Assembly (NCBI RefSeq): GCF_005844085.1
Contig: NZ_VCDI01000004.1
Span: 62,001-126,000 of the forward strand
From: Lichenicoccus roseus
GTDB lineage: Bacteria > Pseudomonadota > Alphaproteobacteria > Acetobacterales > Acetobacteraceae
Reading direction: 5' to 3'
Length of the DNA: 64,000 nt
Part shown: piece after piece, positions 17,155-26,315 of the stretch
How positions within the stretch are numbered: the first letter of the stretch is position 1
How the letters are laid out: each line of letters begins with the position of its first letter
The notes under the pieces: generated by a model
The model's input: only the letters and a program-made list of their open reading frames with translations
Told to the model about the DNA's origin: nothing
Databases searched by the model: none
Made by a program: the position numbers and the translations under genes

Positions 17155-17997
17155 ATGTCCCTGCCCGCCCACGAACCGACTCCGGCAACGATTGGCGCCC
17201 TGCTCTCGACCCTGCGGGCGCGCACGCCCCTCGTGCACAGCATCACCAACCTGGTGGTGACCAACAGCACCGCGAACGCGCTGCTCGCCCTCGGCGCCTC
17301 GCCCGCCATGGTCGAGGGGGGCGAGGAGGTGGAGGAATTCGCTGCCGTTGCGGGTGCCCTGGTCATCAATCTCGGCACCATGGACGAGGCGCGGGCGCAG
17401 GCGATGCGGCTGGCTGCCGCGGCGGCGCGCACCGCCGGAACGCCGTGGATCCTGGATCCGGTCGCGGTGGGCGTGCTGTCGTACCGGTCGCGCATCGCAG
17501 TCGAGCTGCTGCAACACGGCCCGGCGGTGGTGCGCGGCAACGCCTCCGAAATCCGGGCCATCGCCGGCATGCTCGGCATCGCGGACCAGGCCGGCGGCGG
17601 CCGGGGCGTCGACAGCACCCTGCAGTCGGATGCCGCGCGCGAGGCCGCCGGCGCCCTCGCCAGGCACCTGCACTGCGTCGTGGTGGTCAGCGGCGCCGTC
17701 GACTACGTCACCGATGGCGCCATCACGGCCGCCATCAGCAACGGCGATGCGATGATGAGCCGGGTGACCGGACTAGGCTGCACCGCCACCGCGCTGATAG
17801 GCGCCTGCCTGGCCGTCACGCCCGACCCGCTCACCGCCGCCGTCGCCGGCATGGTGTTCACCGGGCTGGCCGGAGAAATGGCGGCGGAGCTCGCCTCCGG
17901 GCCGGGCACCCTGCAGGTTGCGCTGATCGACGCGCTCTACATCATGGATGCCGACCTGGTCGCCCGGCGCGCGCATCTGGTGGTCCGGGGCGGCTAG
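17155..17997 (+). CDS. thiM: Hydroxyethylthiazole kinase
   Basis: A 280-residue ribokinase-like enzyme that phosphorylates 4-methyl-5-(2-hydroxyethyl)thiazole for thiamine salvage. ThiM motifs are clear: TPLVHSITNLVVTNSTANALLALGASPAM near residues 20-48, NLGTM, WILDPVAVG, VVRGNASEI and the catalytic-site VTGLGCTATAL near residues 203-213. A Cys in GLGC is typical of ThiM. I saw no TPP-riboswitch pattern in the 114 bases upstream. The gene is divergent from the NUDIX gene, and its last four bases overlap the end of the minus-strand HIG1 gene. Confidence 0.94.
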   Translation: MSLPAHEPTPATIGALLSTLRARTPLVHSITNLVVTNSTANALLALGASPAMVEGGEEVEEFAAVAGALVINLGTMDEARAQAMRLAAAAARTAGTPWILDPVAVGVLSYRSRIAVELLQHGPAVVRGNASEIRAIAGMLGIADQAGGGRGVDSTLQSDAAREAAGALARHLHCVVVVSGAVDYVTDGAITAAISNGDAMMSRVTGLGCTATALIGACLAVTPDPLTAAVAGMVFTGLAGEMAAELASGPGTLQVALIDALYIMDADLVARRAHLVVRGG

Positions 17998-18188
17998 CGC
18001 CGGAAGATCGTCAGCAGCAGGACGAACAGCAGGATGGCGGACGCCTGCAGGATGACCCGCCAGCGCATCAGCCGGTTCGACCGGCGCGGGTCGCCACCGC
18101 CGCGCACGAAGCCCACCACGCCGGCAGCCAGGACTCCCACCGTCCCGATCATCGCGAAGACCATCAGCAACGTCAGCAGCGTGCGCAT
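17994..18188 (-). CDS. HIG1 domain twin-transmembrane protein
   Basis: A 64-residue inner-membrane protein starting at ATG 18188 (the open frame runs further upstream, but the extra residues look non-coding). Two hydrophobic helices, LLTLLMVFAMIGTVGVLAAG and VILQASAILLFVLLLTIF, flank the conserved loop GDPRRSNRLMRWRV. That loop is the signature of the HIG1/RCF family of small proteins, linked to cytochrome oxidase assembly or stability in mitochondria and alphaproteobacteria. It is tail-to-tail with thiM with a 4-base overlap and divergent from the MscS-family gene. Confidence 0.82.
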   Translation of the reverse strand: MRTLLTLLMVFAMIGTVGVLAAGVVGFVRGGGDPRRSNRLMRWRVILQASAILLFVLLLTIFRR

Positions 18189-18276
18189 GCCCTTCACATA
18201 GGGACATGTCGCCGCATTTGACAGCCGCCTCCTGCGCGTGGTTGCACACGCGCCTGAGTTGTCGGGGGCAGGCCAC

Positions 18277-20760
18277 ATGCACGTCGAAGGGAATGATCAA
18301 CCCGCGATGCAGGTCGGCCGGCTGCTCCGGGGGGTGTTGCCGGCCCTGCTGATGTGGCTGCTGCTGCCTGCGTGGCCGGCCCTGGCGGGACCCGCCGCAT
18401 CTTCCAGGGGCACATCGGACGCCACCGCCCCGGGCAGCGCGACCGCGACGCCGATCACCGCGGCCCAGGCGCAGCAGGTCCTCGACGTATTGAACGACCC
18501 GCAGAAGCGCGCAGCCTTCAGCAGGACCCTGACCGCCATGGCCCGCGGTCTGCCGGCGGCGACGGTCGCCGCACCGGCCGCACCTGCCAAGGCGCTGCCG
18601 TCGAAGGTCACCCTCGCTCCCGACAGCCTGGGCAGCGAGCTGCTCTCCGAGGTCGGCTCGGCGCAGCTGCTGGTGCTGACGCAGGCGCGGGCCTTTGGCC
18701 GCATGTTCGGCGACACCGTGCTGGTGACGCGCTGGCTCAGCCACGAACTGCGTGATCCGGCGAGCCGGCTGGTGCTGTATGACGCCGCGTGGCGGGCGGC
18801 GCTGGTCTTTGTCGGCAGCTTGATCGTCGAGCGACTGCTGGCGCTGCTGTTACGGCGTCCGTTGCGGGCGCTGTCGCGCGATGCGCGGGTGACCCAGGAA
18901 GAGGATCTGGCGGGACGGGGCATTGCGGCGCCGGCGCCCACCGGGGTCCCGCACCCGCCCGCCTCCATGCCCGGCGATCCCGCGGACGTCGCGCGGGAGG
19001 AAGCTGAACAGCAGGACGCCGCGGAGCACCGGCAGCGCGACGCGCGGCATCGCTGGCGCACGCTGCGGACCCTGAAGCGGCTGCCGTTCGCGCTGCTGCG
19101 CCTGCTGATCAAGCTGGTGCCGGTGGGTACGGTGCTGGCGATCGGCAACATCGCAGGCACCGGCTGGGCGCAGCAGCCGGTCAGCCAGCTGGTCATCGTG
19201 ACCATCACCAACCTGTACGGCTTCGGCCGGCTGCTCTACCTGCTGCTCGACATGCTGGTTGCCCCCGACGCGCCCGGCGTCCGCCTGCTTTCCGTCACCG
19301 ACAGCACCGCGGTGCTGCTGTGCCGCTGGTGGACCTGGCTGATCGCCGTCCCGGTGGTCGCGGTCGCGGTGACCGACATCGGCGGCCTCATCGCCCTGCC
19401 GCAGCGCGCCGCGCAGTCGATCATCCGGGCCATCGTGCTGATCGAGCATATCCTGCTGGCCGGCCTGATCTGGCGCACCCGGGTGCGGGTCGGCAACGCA
19501 CTGCAGCCGCCGCGCCGCCTGCGTGAGACCGCCACCGGTGCGGTGCTGGCCCGGCTGGCGCATCGCTGGTGGATCCCGGCGATGTTCTTCGACTTCGCAC
19601 TCTGGCTGGTCTGGGCGGCGCAGGTGCAGAACGGCTACCAGCGCATCTGGCGGCTGTTCGTGATGACGGTGGTCATCATCGTGGTCTGCCGCTTCGTCGC
19701 CCTCACCCTGCTCGGGCTGCTGGACCGCCTCTTCCGGGTAAGCCCGGAGCTGGAGCAGCACTATCCCGGGCTGGAGATGCGCGCCAACCGCTGGTACCCG
19801 CTGCTGCGCCGGGTGGTGAACGCCATCATGCTGGCCGCCGGCGCCGTGCTGCTCCTGCAGAGCTGGGGGTTGCCTGCGCTGTCCTGGTTCACCCAGGGCC
19901 GGCTCGGCACCCGCATGGTCTCGGCACTGCTTTCCGTCCTGGTCGCGCTGATCCTGGGGGTGGTGGCCTGGGAGGGCGTGAATGCGGCTCTGGACCGGCA
20001 GATCGCAAGCTTCGGGCGCAGCGCGCAGACCGCCCGCGCGGTGCGGCTGCAGACCCTGCTGCCGATCCTGCGCACCGTGCTGCTGATCACGCTCGGCGCC
20101 ATCGTGCTGCTGACCATCCTGAGCGAGATCGGCATCAACGTGGCACCGCTGCTGGCCGGTGCCGGCATCCTGGGCGTCGCCATCGGCTTCGGCTCGCAGA
20201 AACTGGTGCAGGACTTCATCACCGGCATCTTCCTGCTGGTGGAGAACGCCATGCAGGTCGGCGATACCGTCACCGCGGCCGGCGTCACCGGCACCGTCGA
20301 GCATCTGTCGATCCGCACGCTGCGGCTACGCGGCGGCGACGGGTCGGTGCAGATCATCCCGTTCTCGTCGGTCACCACGGTCAGCAACCAGTCGCGCGAT
20401 TTCGCGGTGGCGGCGATCGCGCTCACCATTGCAGTCGCCGAGGACACCGACCGGGTCTGCGTCATCCTCAAAGAGGTTGGCGCCGGCCTGCGCGCCGATC
20501 CCTCGTACACGGACTTCGCCCTGGCCGACTTCGCACTCAATGGCGTCGACAGCATCAACGAGTATTCGACCGCCATCAGCGGCACGATGAAATGCACGGT
20601 CGGCGGACGCTGGGCGATCCAGCGCGAATTCTATCGCCGGCTGCGCATCGCGCTGCAGGAGGCTAGGGTGGCGCTGCCGTCGCGCCCGCTCTCGATCCCG
20701 GACCTGCACCTCGCCGCGGGGCCTACCCCCCCGAGCACGCCGACACCGGAGACCGCATGA
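18277..20760 (+). CDS. Mechanosensitive ion channel family protein (MscS-like, large)
   Basis: An ~827-residue inner-membrane channel from ATG 18277 (GTG 18238 and ATG 18307 are in-frame alternatives). It begins with a signal-like hydrophobic stretch (LPALLMWLLLPAWPALA) and a ~150-residue periplasmic domain. Many transmembrane helices follow, then the MscS core: pore helix TM3 around GAGILGVAIGFGSQKLVQDF and the beta domain from VENAMQVGDTV with NQSRDF. Such channels release solutes on hypo-osmotic shock. A charged, Pro-rich insert (about residues 215-260) separates membrane segments. The TGA overlaps the start of the 2OG-Fe dioxygenase (ATGA), so the two are co-translated. Confidence 0.9.
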   Translation: MHVEGNDQPAMQVGRLLRGVLPALLMWLLLPAWPALAGPAASSRGTSDATAPGSATATPITAAQAQQVLDVLNDPQKRAAFSRTLTAMARGLPAATVAAPAAPAKALPSKVTLAPDSLGSELLSEVGSAQLLVLTQARAFGRMFGDTVLVTRWLSHELRDPASRLVLYDAAWRAALVFVGSLIVERLLALLLRRPLRALSRDARVTQEEDLAGRGIAAPAPTGVPHPPASMPGDPADVAREEAEQQDAAEHRQRDARHRWRTLRTLKRLPFALLRLLIKLVPVGTVLAIGNIAGTGWAQQPVSQLVIVTITNLYGFGRLLYLLLDMLVAPDAPGVRLLSVTDSTAVLLCRWWTWLIAVPVVAVAVTDIGGLIALPQRAAQSIIRAIVLIEHILLAGLIWRTRVRVGNALQPPRRLRETATGAVLARLAHRWWIPAMFFDFALWLVWAAQVQNGYQRIWRLFVMTVVIIVVCRFVALTLLGLLDRLFRVSPELEQHYPGLEMRANRWYPLLRRVVNAIMLAAGAVLLLQSWGLPALSWFTQGRLGTRMVSALLSVLVALILGVVAWEGVNAALDRQIASFGRSAQTARAVRLQTLLPILRTVLLITLGAIVLLTILSEIGINVAPLLAGAGILGVAIGFGSQKLVQDFITGIFLLVENAMQVGDTVTAAGVTGTVEHLSIRTLRLRGGDGSVQIIPFSSVTTVSNQSRDFAVAAIALTIAVAEDTDRVCVILKEVGAGLRADPSYTDFALADFALNGVDSINEYSTAISGTMKCTVGGRWAIQREFYRRLRIALQEARVALPSRPLSIPDLHLAAGPTPPSTPTPETA

Positions 20761-21497
20761 CCGAACAGGATACGCTACCCACAGACGGGTCCGGCTCGCT
20801 GGAGCGGGAGCTGGGCGGACAAGGCTTCGCCCTGGTCCGGCGGCCGGCGATGCTGGCATTGCTGCAGCCGTATGGCCTGAGCGACTGGGACGGGTTTGCC
20901 GGAAGCTGGGGCGATCTCGGGATGGATCTCTACATGGCCGATGGCGGCCGCTACCGGCGGCGGCGGCATGCGAACTACGCGGTGACCGGCGGCGAGATCC
21001 GGCGCAAGCCGCACCAGCCGCACTACCAGAGCCGCGACTACAACATGCTGAACGGCGGCCTCGAACGCTGGTTCAGCCCGGTCACCGAGGAGATCGGCCA
21101 CCATCCCGCGCTGCTTTCGATCCTGCGCCTGTGCGATGCCACCTTCACCGCGCTCACCCCGCCGGCGCTGAGGCCGGACACCTGGCATGTCGAACTGCAC
21201 CAGTTCCGCATCGAGGCGCGTACGGACGAGGCTGGCCAGCCGACGCCGGAGGGACTGCACCGCGACGGCGTCGACTGGGTGCTGGTGCTGCTGGTGTCGC
21301 GGCTCAACATCGCCAGCGGCGACACCAGCATCCACGACCTGCAACGCCAGAAGCTCGGCAGCTTCACGCTGACCGAGCCACTGGATTCCGCTTTCGTCGA
21401 TGACAGCCGGGTCTATCACGGGGTGACGGCGGTGCGGCCGCTGGATCCCGGACACCCCGCCTGCCGCGACGTGCTGGTGGTGACGTTCAGGCGCTGA
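20757..21497 (+). CDS. 2OG-Fe dioxygenase family protein
   Basis: A 246-residue non-heme iron dioxygenase of the 2OG-Fe_dioxy_2-like family, relatives of which hydroxylate free amino acids such as isoleucine. The facial triad is visible as H168-R-D170 in LHRDGVDW and H221 in VYHGVTAV. Other family features are HYQSRDYNMLNGG, WHVELHQFRI and LVVTFRR at the end. It overlaps the MscS-family stop by four bases. The substrate is unknown. A lipoprotein gene follows tail-to-tail within four bases. Confidence 0.88.
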   Translation: MTEQDTLPTDGSGSLERELGGQGFALVRRPAMLALLQPYGLSDWDGFAGSWGDLGMDLYMADGGRYRRRRHANYAVTGGEIRRKPHQPHYQSRDYNMLNGGLERWFSPVTEEIGHHPALLSILRLCDATFTALTPPALRPDTWHVELHQFRIEARTDEAGQPTPEGLHRDGVDWVLVLLVSRLNIASGDTSIHDLQRQKLGSFTLTEPLDSAFVDDSRVYHGVTAVRPLDPGHPACRDVLVVTFRR

Positions 21498-21500
21498 GTG

Positions 21501-21824
21501 CTACTGCACGAGGGTCCAGGCGCCGTTGACCTGCTTGAAGGAAAGCTGTGCGGTGTTGGTCTTGTTCTTGGTGATCGCGGTGACCGCGCAGCTGTAGATG
21601 CCATTATCCTTGGCGGTGCAGTCCGCGTTGGTGACGTCGAAATCGTTCACGTCGTATGGGCCGCTGAAGATGCCGAGCGTGTTCGCCGAAGTCTGCGCGT
21701 TGGCCGCCTGCATGCGTGTCTGGATCACCTGCTTGATGTCTGCCTTGGTTGGCGCGCCGGACTGGCTGCAGGCTGCCAGGAGCAGCAGGGCCGCTCCCAT
21801 CGAAGTCAGAATTGAGACGCGCAC
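21501..21824 (-). CDS. Small secreted lipoprotein, unknown function
   Basis: A 107-residue protein with a classical lipoprotein signal: MRVSILTSMGAALLLLAAC, lipobox LAAC with the lipidated Cys at residue 19, then SQSGAPT. The mature domain of about 88 residues has two further Cys (NADCTAKD and YSCAVTA) that could form a disulfide, and alternates hydrophobic residues as in a small beta-rich fold (TAQLSFKQVNGAWTLV). The KADIKQVIQTRM segment predicts a helix near the N-terminus. No family is recognised. It faces the 2OG-Fe dioxygenase gene tail-to-tail. Confidence 0.75.
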   Translation of the reverse strand: MRVSILTSMGAALLLLAACSQSGAPTKADIKQVIQTRMQAANAQTSANTLGIFSGPYDVNDFDVTNADCTAKDNGIYSCAVTAITKNKTNTAQLSFKQVNGAWTLVQ

Positions 21825-22113
21825 GGCATGGTTCTCCGCAGTTGTTGGCTTGCGGTAACGACGCAGCGCGGATTTTGTTCAATCCCGCGTTGCGGCCGCA
21901 ACCGGGGCACGCGAAGCGCTGGTCCGCGGCGCAATACACCACTTGCGAGGCCGGGCGGAGCTGGCCAGTCCACGACCGGCCGGCGGATACCGTCGCATCG
22001 TGAAGCCGTGCGATGTCACCGTGGGTGCCTGGCGACGCACTGGGAATTGTCCGGCGCCGCTTTTCCAGACATGATCGACGGTGCCAGCGATGCCTGACCA
22101 TGAGGAGACGGCC

Positions 22114-22980
22114 ATGACCGGAATCGAGCATCTCGACATCGCGGTGAACGGCACCACGCTGCATGTCGCGCGCTGCGGAGAGGGCGCGCCGCTGTTGCTG
22201 CTGCATGGCTGGCCGGAATTCTGGCTGACCTGGGAGCCGGTGATGACACGGCTCGCCGATCGGTATCAGCTTATCGCGCCCGACCTGCGCGGCTTCGGCG
22301 ACAGCGGCAAGCCGGACGGTCCGTACGGCGCTCCGGAGCACGCCGTCGACATGCTGGCGCTGCTCGACGCGCTCGGCCTGCAGCGCGTCGGACTGGTCGG
22401 CCACGATGTCGGCGGCGGCGTGATGCAGGCGATGGCGCGCCTGGCGCCGGACCGCCTTACCGGCCTGTTCTTCTTCGACTTCATGTATCCCGGTATCGGA
22501 CCGCGCATGGCGCTGCCCGACCGGCTGATCCACATCTGGTACACCTCCTTCCACCTGACCGATCTCGCGCCGGCGCTGGTCGGCGCCTCGCCGGAAACGG
22601 TGCGGATCTACTTCACGCATTTCCTGCGGAACTGGGCCTACCGCAAGGAGGCGTTCGATGGCGTGCTGGATGCCTTCGTCGCCAACTTCCAGAAGCCCGG
22701 CAATGTCGAAGGCGGCTTCGCTGCCTACCGCGCCACCGCCGCGTCTCGGATCGCCATGCTGAAAGGCGAGGCACCGGTACTGCCGCCGATCACGCTGCCG
22801 ACCTGCGTGCGCTGGGCCGAGCACGATCCGCTGTTTCCGGTGAGCTGGACCGACCGCCTGCACGAGACCTTCCCTGATCTCGATCTGCAGATATTCCCGG
22901 GCGTCGGCCATTTCCCGCATGTCGAGGACCCCGATCGCGCCAGCGTCGAGATCGCGTCGTTCTTCAACGGGCGGACATAG
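22114..22980 (+). CDS. Alpha/beta hydrolase (epoxide hydrolase / haloacetate dehalogenase-like)
   Basis: A 288-residue alpha/beta hydrolase starting at ATG 22114 with a GAGGAGA ribosome site. The oxyanion-hole motif is HGWPEFWLTW. The nucleophile elbow GHDVGGG carries Asp rather than Ser, which points to epoxide hydrolases and haloalkanoate dehalogenases. The acid is probably in WAEHDPLFP and the His is in GVGHFPHVEDP. A cap domain with conserved aromatic residues lies between DFMYPGIG and NWAYRKE. The exact substrate cannot be called. It converges on the class II aldolase gene with ten bases between them. Confidence 0.87.
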   Translation: MTGIEHLDIAVNGTTLHVARCGEGAPLLLLHGWPEFWLTWEPVMTRLADRYQLIAPDLRGFGDSGKPDGPYGAPEHAVDMLALLDALGLQRVGLVGHDVGGGVMQAMARLAPDRLTGLFFFDFMYPGIGPRMALPDRLIHIWYTSFHLTDLAPALVGASPETVRIYFTHFLRNWAYRKEAFDGVLDAFVANFQKPGNVEGGFAAYRATAASRIAMLKGEAPVLPPITLPTCVRWAEHDPLFPVSWTDRLHETFPDLDLQIFPGVGHFPHVEDPDRASVEIASFFNGRT

Positions 22981-22990
22981 CCGCCCCGCC

Positions 22991-23806
22991 CTACTCGAAC
23001 ATGTCGGGCTGCTGTGCAGCGATCTGGTTGTACAGCGTCTGGAAATGCAGCCAGCCGATGAAGTCGTTGCCGACATGCTTGCGGCTGTATTCGGCGCTCT
23101 TTTCCGAGACCATCTGCGGCTTCACACCCGACGCTTCCACCAGCAACTGCACCTGGCAGCAGCGTTCCAGCGCGATGAACCAGAACGCGGCATCGTCGAT
23201 GCTGTGGCGGCTTGCGGTCAGCAGGCCATGGTTCTGGTGCAGCGCCGCGCGAGCCCTGGTGAAGTAGCTCGCCACCGAGTGCCCCGACTCGCGCTCGACG
23301 GCAACGGCACCGGCGGACGCACCGATCACCACATGATCGTCATAGAAGCAGGCGGCATCCTGGCTGATCATGTCGAGTGGCCGCCCGGTCGCGCACCAGG
23401 CGGTGCCGTAGGTGGTATGGGCGTGGCACATCGCGATGATGTCGGGATGCGCCTCGTGCACCGCCGAATGCAGCACGAAGCCGGCCCGGTTGATCGCATG
23501 CGTGCCCTCGACGACGTTGCCGGCATGATCGGCAAGCACCAGGTTCGACATCCGGACCTGCGAGAAATGCACGCACATCGGATTGGTCCAGTACAGCTCG
23601 GGCCGTTCCGGATCGCGCACCGTCAGGTGGCCTGCGAAACCGTAATCGAAGCCGTGCAGGGCGAAGGCGCGGACGGCGGCGACCAGATGCTGCTTGCGGT
23701 AGGTGCGCTCCTCCTCGTACGACGCGAATTGCGGGATCTCGGGGAATACCAGGCCTGGCTGCTCCGGCTGGTAGATGGAAACCCTGCTGTCGGCTGCATC
23801 GAGCAT
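22991..23806 (-). CDS. Class II aldolase/adducin family protein
   Basis: A 271-residue protein with the class II aldolase/adducin head domain. The metal ligands are seen as His in CHAHTTYG and in HQNHGLL, and the loop GFAGHLTVRDPE is characteristic of the family. Relatives include fuculose- and ribulose-phosphate aldolases and decarboxylases; a more exact reaction cannot be read. It is divergent from a GcvA-type LysR gene with 145 bases between starts. That spacer contains an inverted repeat GCACCG/CGGTGC (23838-23843 and 23856-23861), so the LysR protein is a plausible regulator. Confidence 0.85.
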   Translation of the reverse strand: MLDAADSRVSIYQPEQPGLVFPEIPQFASYEEERTYRKQHLVAAVRAFALHGFDYGFAGHLTVRDPERPELYWTNPMCVHFSQVRMSNLVLADHAGNVVEGTHAINRAGFVLHSAVHEAHPDIIAMCHAHTTYGTAWCATGRPLDMISQDAACFYDDHVVIGASAGAVAVERESGHSVASYFTRARAALHQNHGLLTASRHSIDDAAFWFIALERCCQVQLLVEASGVKPQMVSEKSAEYSRKHVGNDFIGWLHFQTLYNQIAAQQPDMFE

Positions 23807-23951
23807 GTCGAAACCTCTCCCCGGTCGATTTGATGCTGCACCGCGGCAAAGGCGCCGGTGCGATTACTTGCCATTTCTCTGCGCGCGGCCGGCTTGATTG
23901 ACAAACGACGAGTTTTCATCGTTCCTGAGAATGCAATTCATGGGTTGCCTG

Positions 23952-24848
23952 ATGCGACGCCTGCCCAGCCTCCCTGCCCTGCGTGCGTTCGAGGCGGCGG
24001 CGCGGCGCGGGTCGTTCACGATGGCAGGCGAGGAGCTGCACCTCACCCCATCGGCCATCAGCCACCAGGTGCGTGCGCTCGAACGCCATTTCGGCCAGAA
24101 GCTGTTCCGCCGCGAAGGCATACGGGTCGAACTCACCGCCGACGGCGCCCGCCTCGCCGGGCGCCTGCAAACCGCCTTCGACACCATGGAGAAGGCATGT
24201 TCCGAACTGGAGCGCATCCCTCCGGACCGGCGCCTGTCCGTCCTGTGCGCGCCGAGTTTCGCCTCGAAATGGCTGGGGCCGCGCCTGCCGCACTTCATGC
24301 GGGCCTGTCCGTCGGTCGCCCTGCGTCTTACCGCCGAAGCGGGCGCGATCGACCTCACCCGGCACGATGAGCTGGATATCGTGATCTCCTACGGCGCCCC
24401 CCTGAGCCGAGCCGGGCTCGTCGTCGAGCCGCTTGGCGTGGAGGAGATCGTGGCCCTCTGCGCGCCTGCCCTGGCCGAGCGCTTCGATCCGCTGGATCCG
24501 GCGGTGGGCAGCCTGCTGATCGAGTCTTCGGTCAATCCGGTGCGCTGGTCCGACTGGTTTGCGCTGAACGGGCTACCGGAACCCGCCCCGGCGTCCAGGC
24601 CATCCTTCGACCGCGGCGCGCTGGCGGTATCGGCCGCAGCGCAGGGCATCGGTGTCGCGCTGGAAGGAAGGCGGTTCGCGCAGTCGGAGCTTGCCTCGGG
24701 AGAGCTGGTCGAGCCGGCTCCGGGACGCTACCGCGGCGTTCGTCGGGACATGCACTTCCTGTCCTGCCGCGAGGCTGCATTCGGCGAACCATCCATCACC
24801 GCATTCCGCACGTGGCTTCGTGCAGCGCTGCACGAGGCGCCGGGCTAG
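23952..24848 (+). CDS. LysR family transcriptional regulator, GcvA-like
   Basis: A 298-residue LTTR. MRRLPSLPALRAFEAAARRGSF followed by HLTPSAISHQVRALE is typical of the GcvA subgroup, with a C-terminal substrate-binding domain. ATG 23952 is preferred over the TTG at 23898 and the ATG at 23940 because GcvA-type proteins usually begin a few residues before LPSL. It is divergent from the class II aldolase gene and tail-to-tail (three-base gap) with the nitronate monooxygenase gene, so either may be a target. Confidence 0.9.
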   Translation: MRRLPSLPALRAFEAAARRGSFTMAGEELHLTPSAISHQVRALERHFGQKLFRREGIRVELTADGARLAGRLQTAFDTMEKACSELERIPPDRRLSVLCAPSFASKWLGPRLPHFMRACPSVALRLTAEAGAIDLTRHDELDIVISYGAPLSRAGLVVEPLGVEEIVALCAPALAERFDPLDPAVGSLLIESSVNPVRWSDWFALNGLPEPAPASRPSFDRGALAVSAAAQGIGVALEGRRFAQSELASGELVEPAPGRYRGVRRDMHFLSCREAAFGEPSITAFRTWLRAALHEAPG

Positions 24849-24851
24849 CGT

Positions 24852-26270
24852 TCAGCGCCCGGTGAGAATGCGCTCGACCAGTTGCTTCACGCTCGGCACG
24901 AAACCGTTCGAGTAGAACGGATCGCTCGCGAACCGGGTCGCATTCTGGCCGCCGAACATCAGGTTGTGCTCGGTCGCCTCCACATCGTCGGGCGCCGCGT
25001 GGCTGATCGATTGCAGCGTCTTCTGGATGCAGAACGAGCGCGGATCCGCCTTGCGGCCGTTGCTGAAATCCGGACCGTGCTGGCTCCAGTTCGAGAACCG
25101 GCACTCCGACAGGCAGCCCATGCAGGCCACTTGGTCGGCCATGATCTCGGCGGCCCGCTCGCGTGTCTCGAACACCAGCGTCGAGTCCGGCGTGCGCAGC
25201 GCCTCGGTGAAGCCCTCCGCCTCCCAGGCCTCGGCCCGCGCCAGATCGGCCGGGGCGAGATACACCAGACGCTTGCGAGCGCCGACACCGAACGGCGCCA
25301 CATGTGCGCCCAGCGGCTCGCCGGAGAATGCGACCTGGCGTTCGGACCGCTCGCGCAGCCCGCGCATGAAGCTGTTGTTCACCGCCGAGGAATAGAAGCC
25401 GGTCGGGCTGAACTTGTTCAGGTAGACGTCGCCCGGCTTCAGGTGCAGCAGGGTCTGCTTCCAGGTTTCGGGAATCGGACTCTCGCGGGTCAGCAATGGC
25501 CGGGTGCCGAACTGGAAGGCGACCGGACCGAGATCGGGATTGTCGATCCAGTCCTCCCACTCCTCAAGCCACCAGACGCCGCCCGCCATGATGATCGGGG
25601 TGTCGCCGAGGCCGAAGGTGCGCATCAGCCGGCGCAACTCCAGCACGCGCTCGTACGGAGCCTGCGGCTTGGTCGGATCCTCGCCGTTCGACAAGCCGTT
25701 ATGGCCGCCCGCCAGCCACGGATCCTCATAGACCACGCCGCCGAGAAGGTCGGCCGCCTTGGAGTAGGCGCGCTTCCACAACGCGTTGAAGGCACGTGCG
25801 GAGGAGACGATCGGGTAGTAGTGGACGCCGAACCGCATTGCGATGTCGGCTAGCCGGTACGGCATGCCGGCACCGCAGGTCAGGCCGCTGATCAGGCCCT
25901 TCGCGCCCTCCAGCACTCCGGTGATGATGCGCTCGGCAGCACCCATCTCCCACAGGATGTTGGCGTGGATGCGCCCCTGCCCGTCGGCAAGATCGTATGC
26001 CGCGCGCGCCTGGGTGATGCCGCCCGAGATCGCGTAGTTGATCAGCTCCTCGTGGCGCTCCCGCCGGGTGCGGCCATGGTAGACCTGCGGGACCACACGA
26101 CCCTGGTCATCGTAACTGTCAGCATTCACCACGCTGATGGTGCCGACGCCGCCCGATGCCGCCCAATGTCCGGAGGATATCCCGGTCGAAACCGAGACGC
26201 CCTTCCCGCCCTCGACCAGCGGCAGGATTTCCTGTCCCGCCATCCTGATCGCATTGATCGTCTTCATCAC
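24852..26270 (-). CDS. Nitronate monooxygenase family flavoprotein with C-terminal Cys cluster
   Basis: A 472-residue FMN TIM-barrel protein of the nitronate monooxygenase / 2-nitropropane dioxygenase family: GVSVSTGISSGHWAASGG near the N-terminus, ISGLTCGAGMPYRLADIA, and the FMN-phosphate-binding PIIMAGGVWW and FQFGTRPLLT. It is about 120 residues longer than simple members. The extra C-terminal part has four Cys arranged C383-x2-C386-x3-C390 and C414, which could bind a metal or Fe-S cluster. Family members oxidise alkyl nitronates, but the true substrate here is open. A 7-bp hairpin lies in the 5' leader. Confidence 0.85.
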   Translation of the reverse strand: MMKTINAIRMAGQEILPLVEGGKGVSVSTGISSGHWAASGGVGTISVVNADSYDDQGRVVPQVYHGRTRRERHEELINYAISGGITQARAAYDLADGQGRIHANILWEMGAAERIITGVLEGAKGLISGLTCGAGMPYRLADIAMRFGVHYYPIVSSARAFNALWKRAYSKAADLLGGVVYEDPWLAGGHNGLSNGEDPTKPQAPYERVLELRRLMRTFGLGDTPIIMAGGVWWLEEWEDWIDNPDLGPVAFQFGTRPLLTRESPIPETWKQTLLHLKPGDVYLNKFSPTGFYSSAVNNSFMRGLRERSERQVAFSGEPLGAHVAPFGVGARKRLVYLAPADLARAEAWEAEGFTEALRTPDSTLVFETRERAAEIMADQVACMGCLSECRFSNWSQHGPDFSNGRKADPRSFCIQKTLQSISHAAPDDVEATEHNLMFGGQNATRFASDPFYSNGFVPSVKQLVERILTGR

Positions 26271-26296
26271 GGCGTGTTCGCTCCGTTCCGGCCCTG

Positions 26297-26315
26297 CTTC
26301 CGGATGCTCCGGAAG
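26297..26315. repeat. 7-bp perfect inverted repeat in nitronate monooxygenase leader
   Basis: CTTCCGG, loop ATGCT, CCGGAAG, 27 bases upstream of the nitronate monooxygenase start on the minus strand. A second, longer imperfect hairpin, GGATGGC (26344-26350) with GCCATCC (26369-26375), lies between it and the pnp stop. Neither is followed on the minus strand by a T-run, so a factor-independent terminator for pnp is not well supported; a leader structure or protein-binding site is equally possible. Confidence 0.35.
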
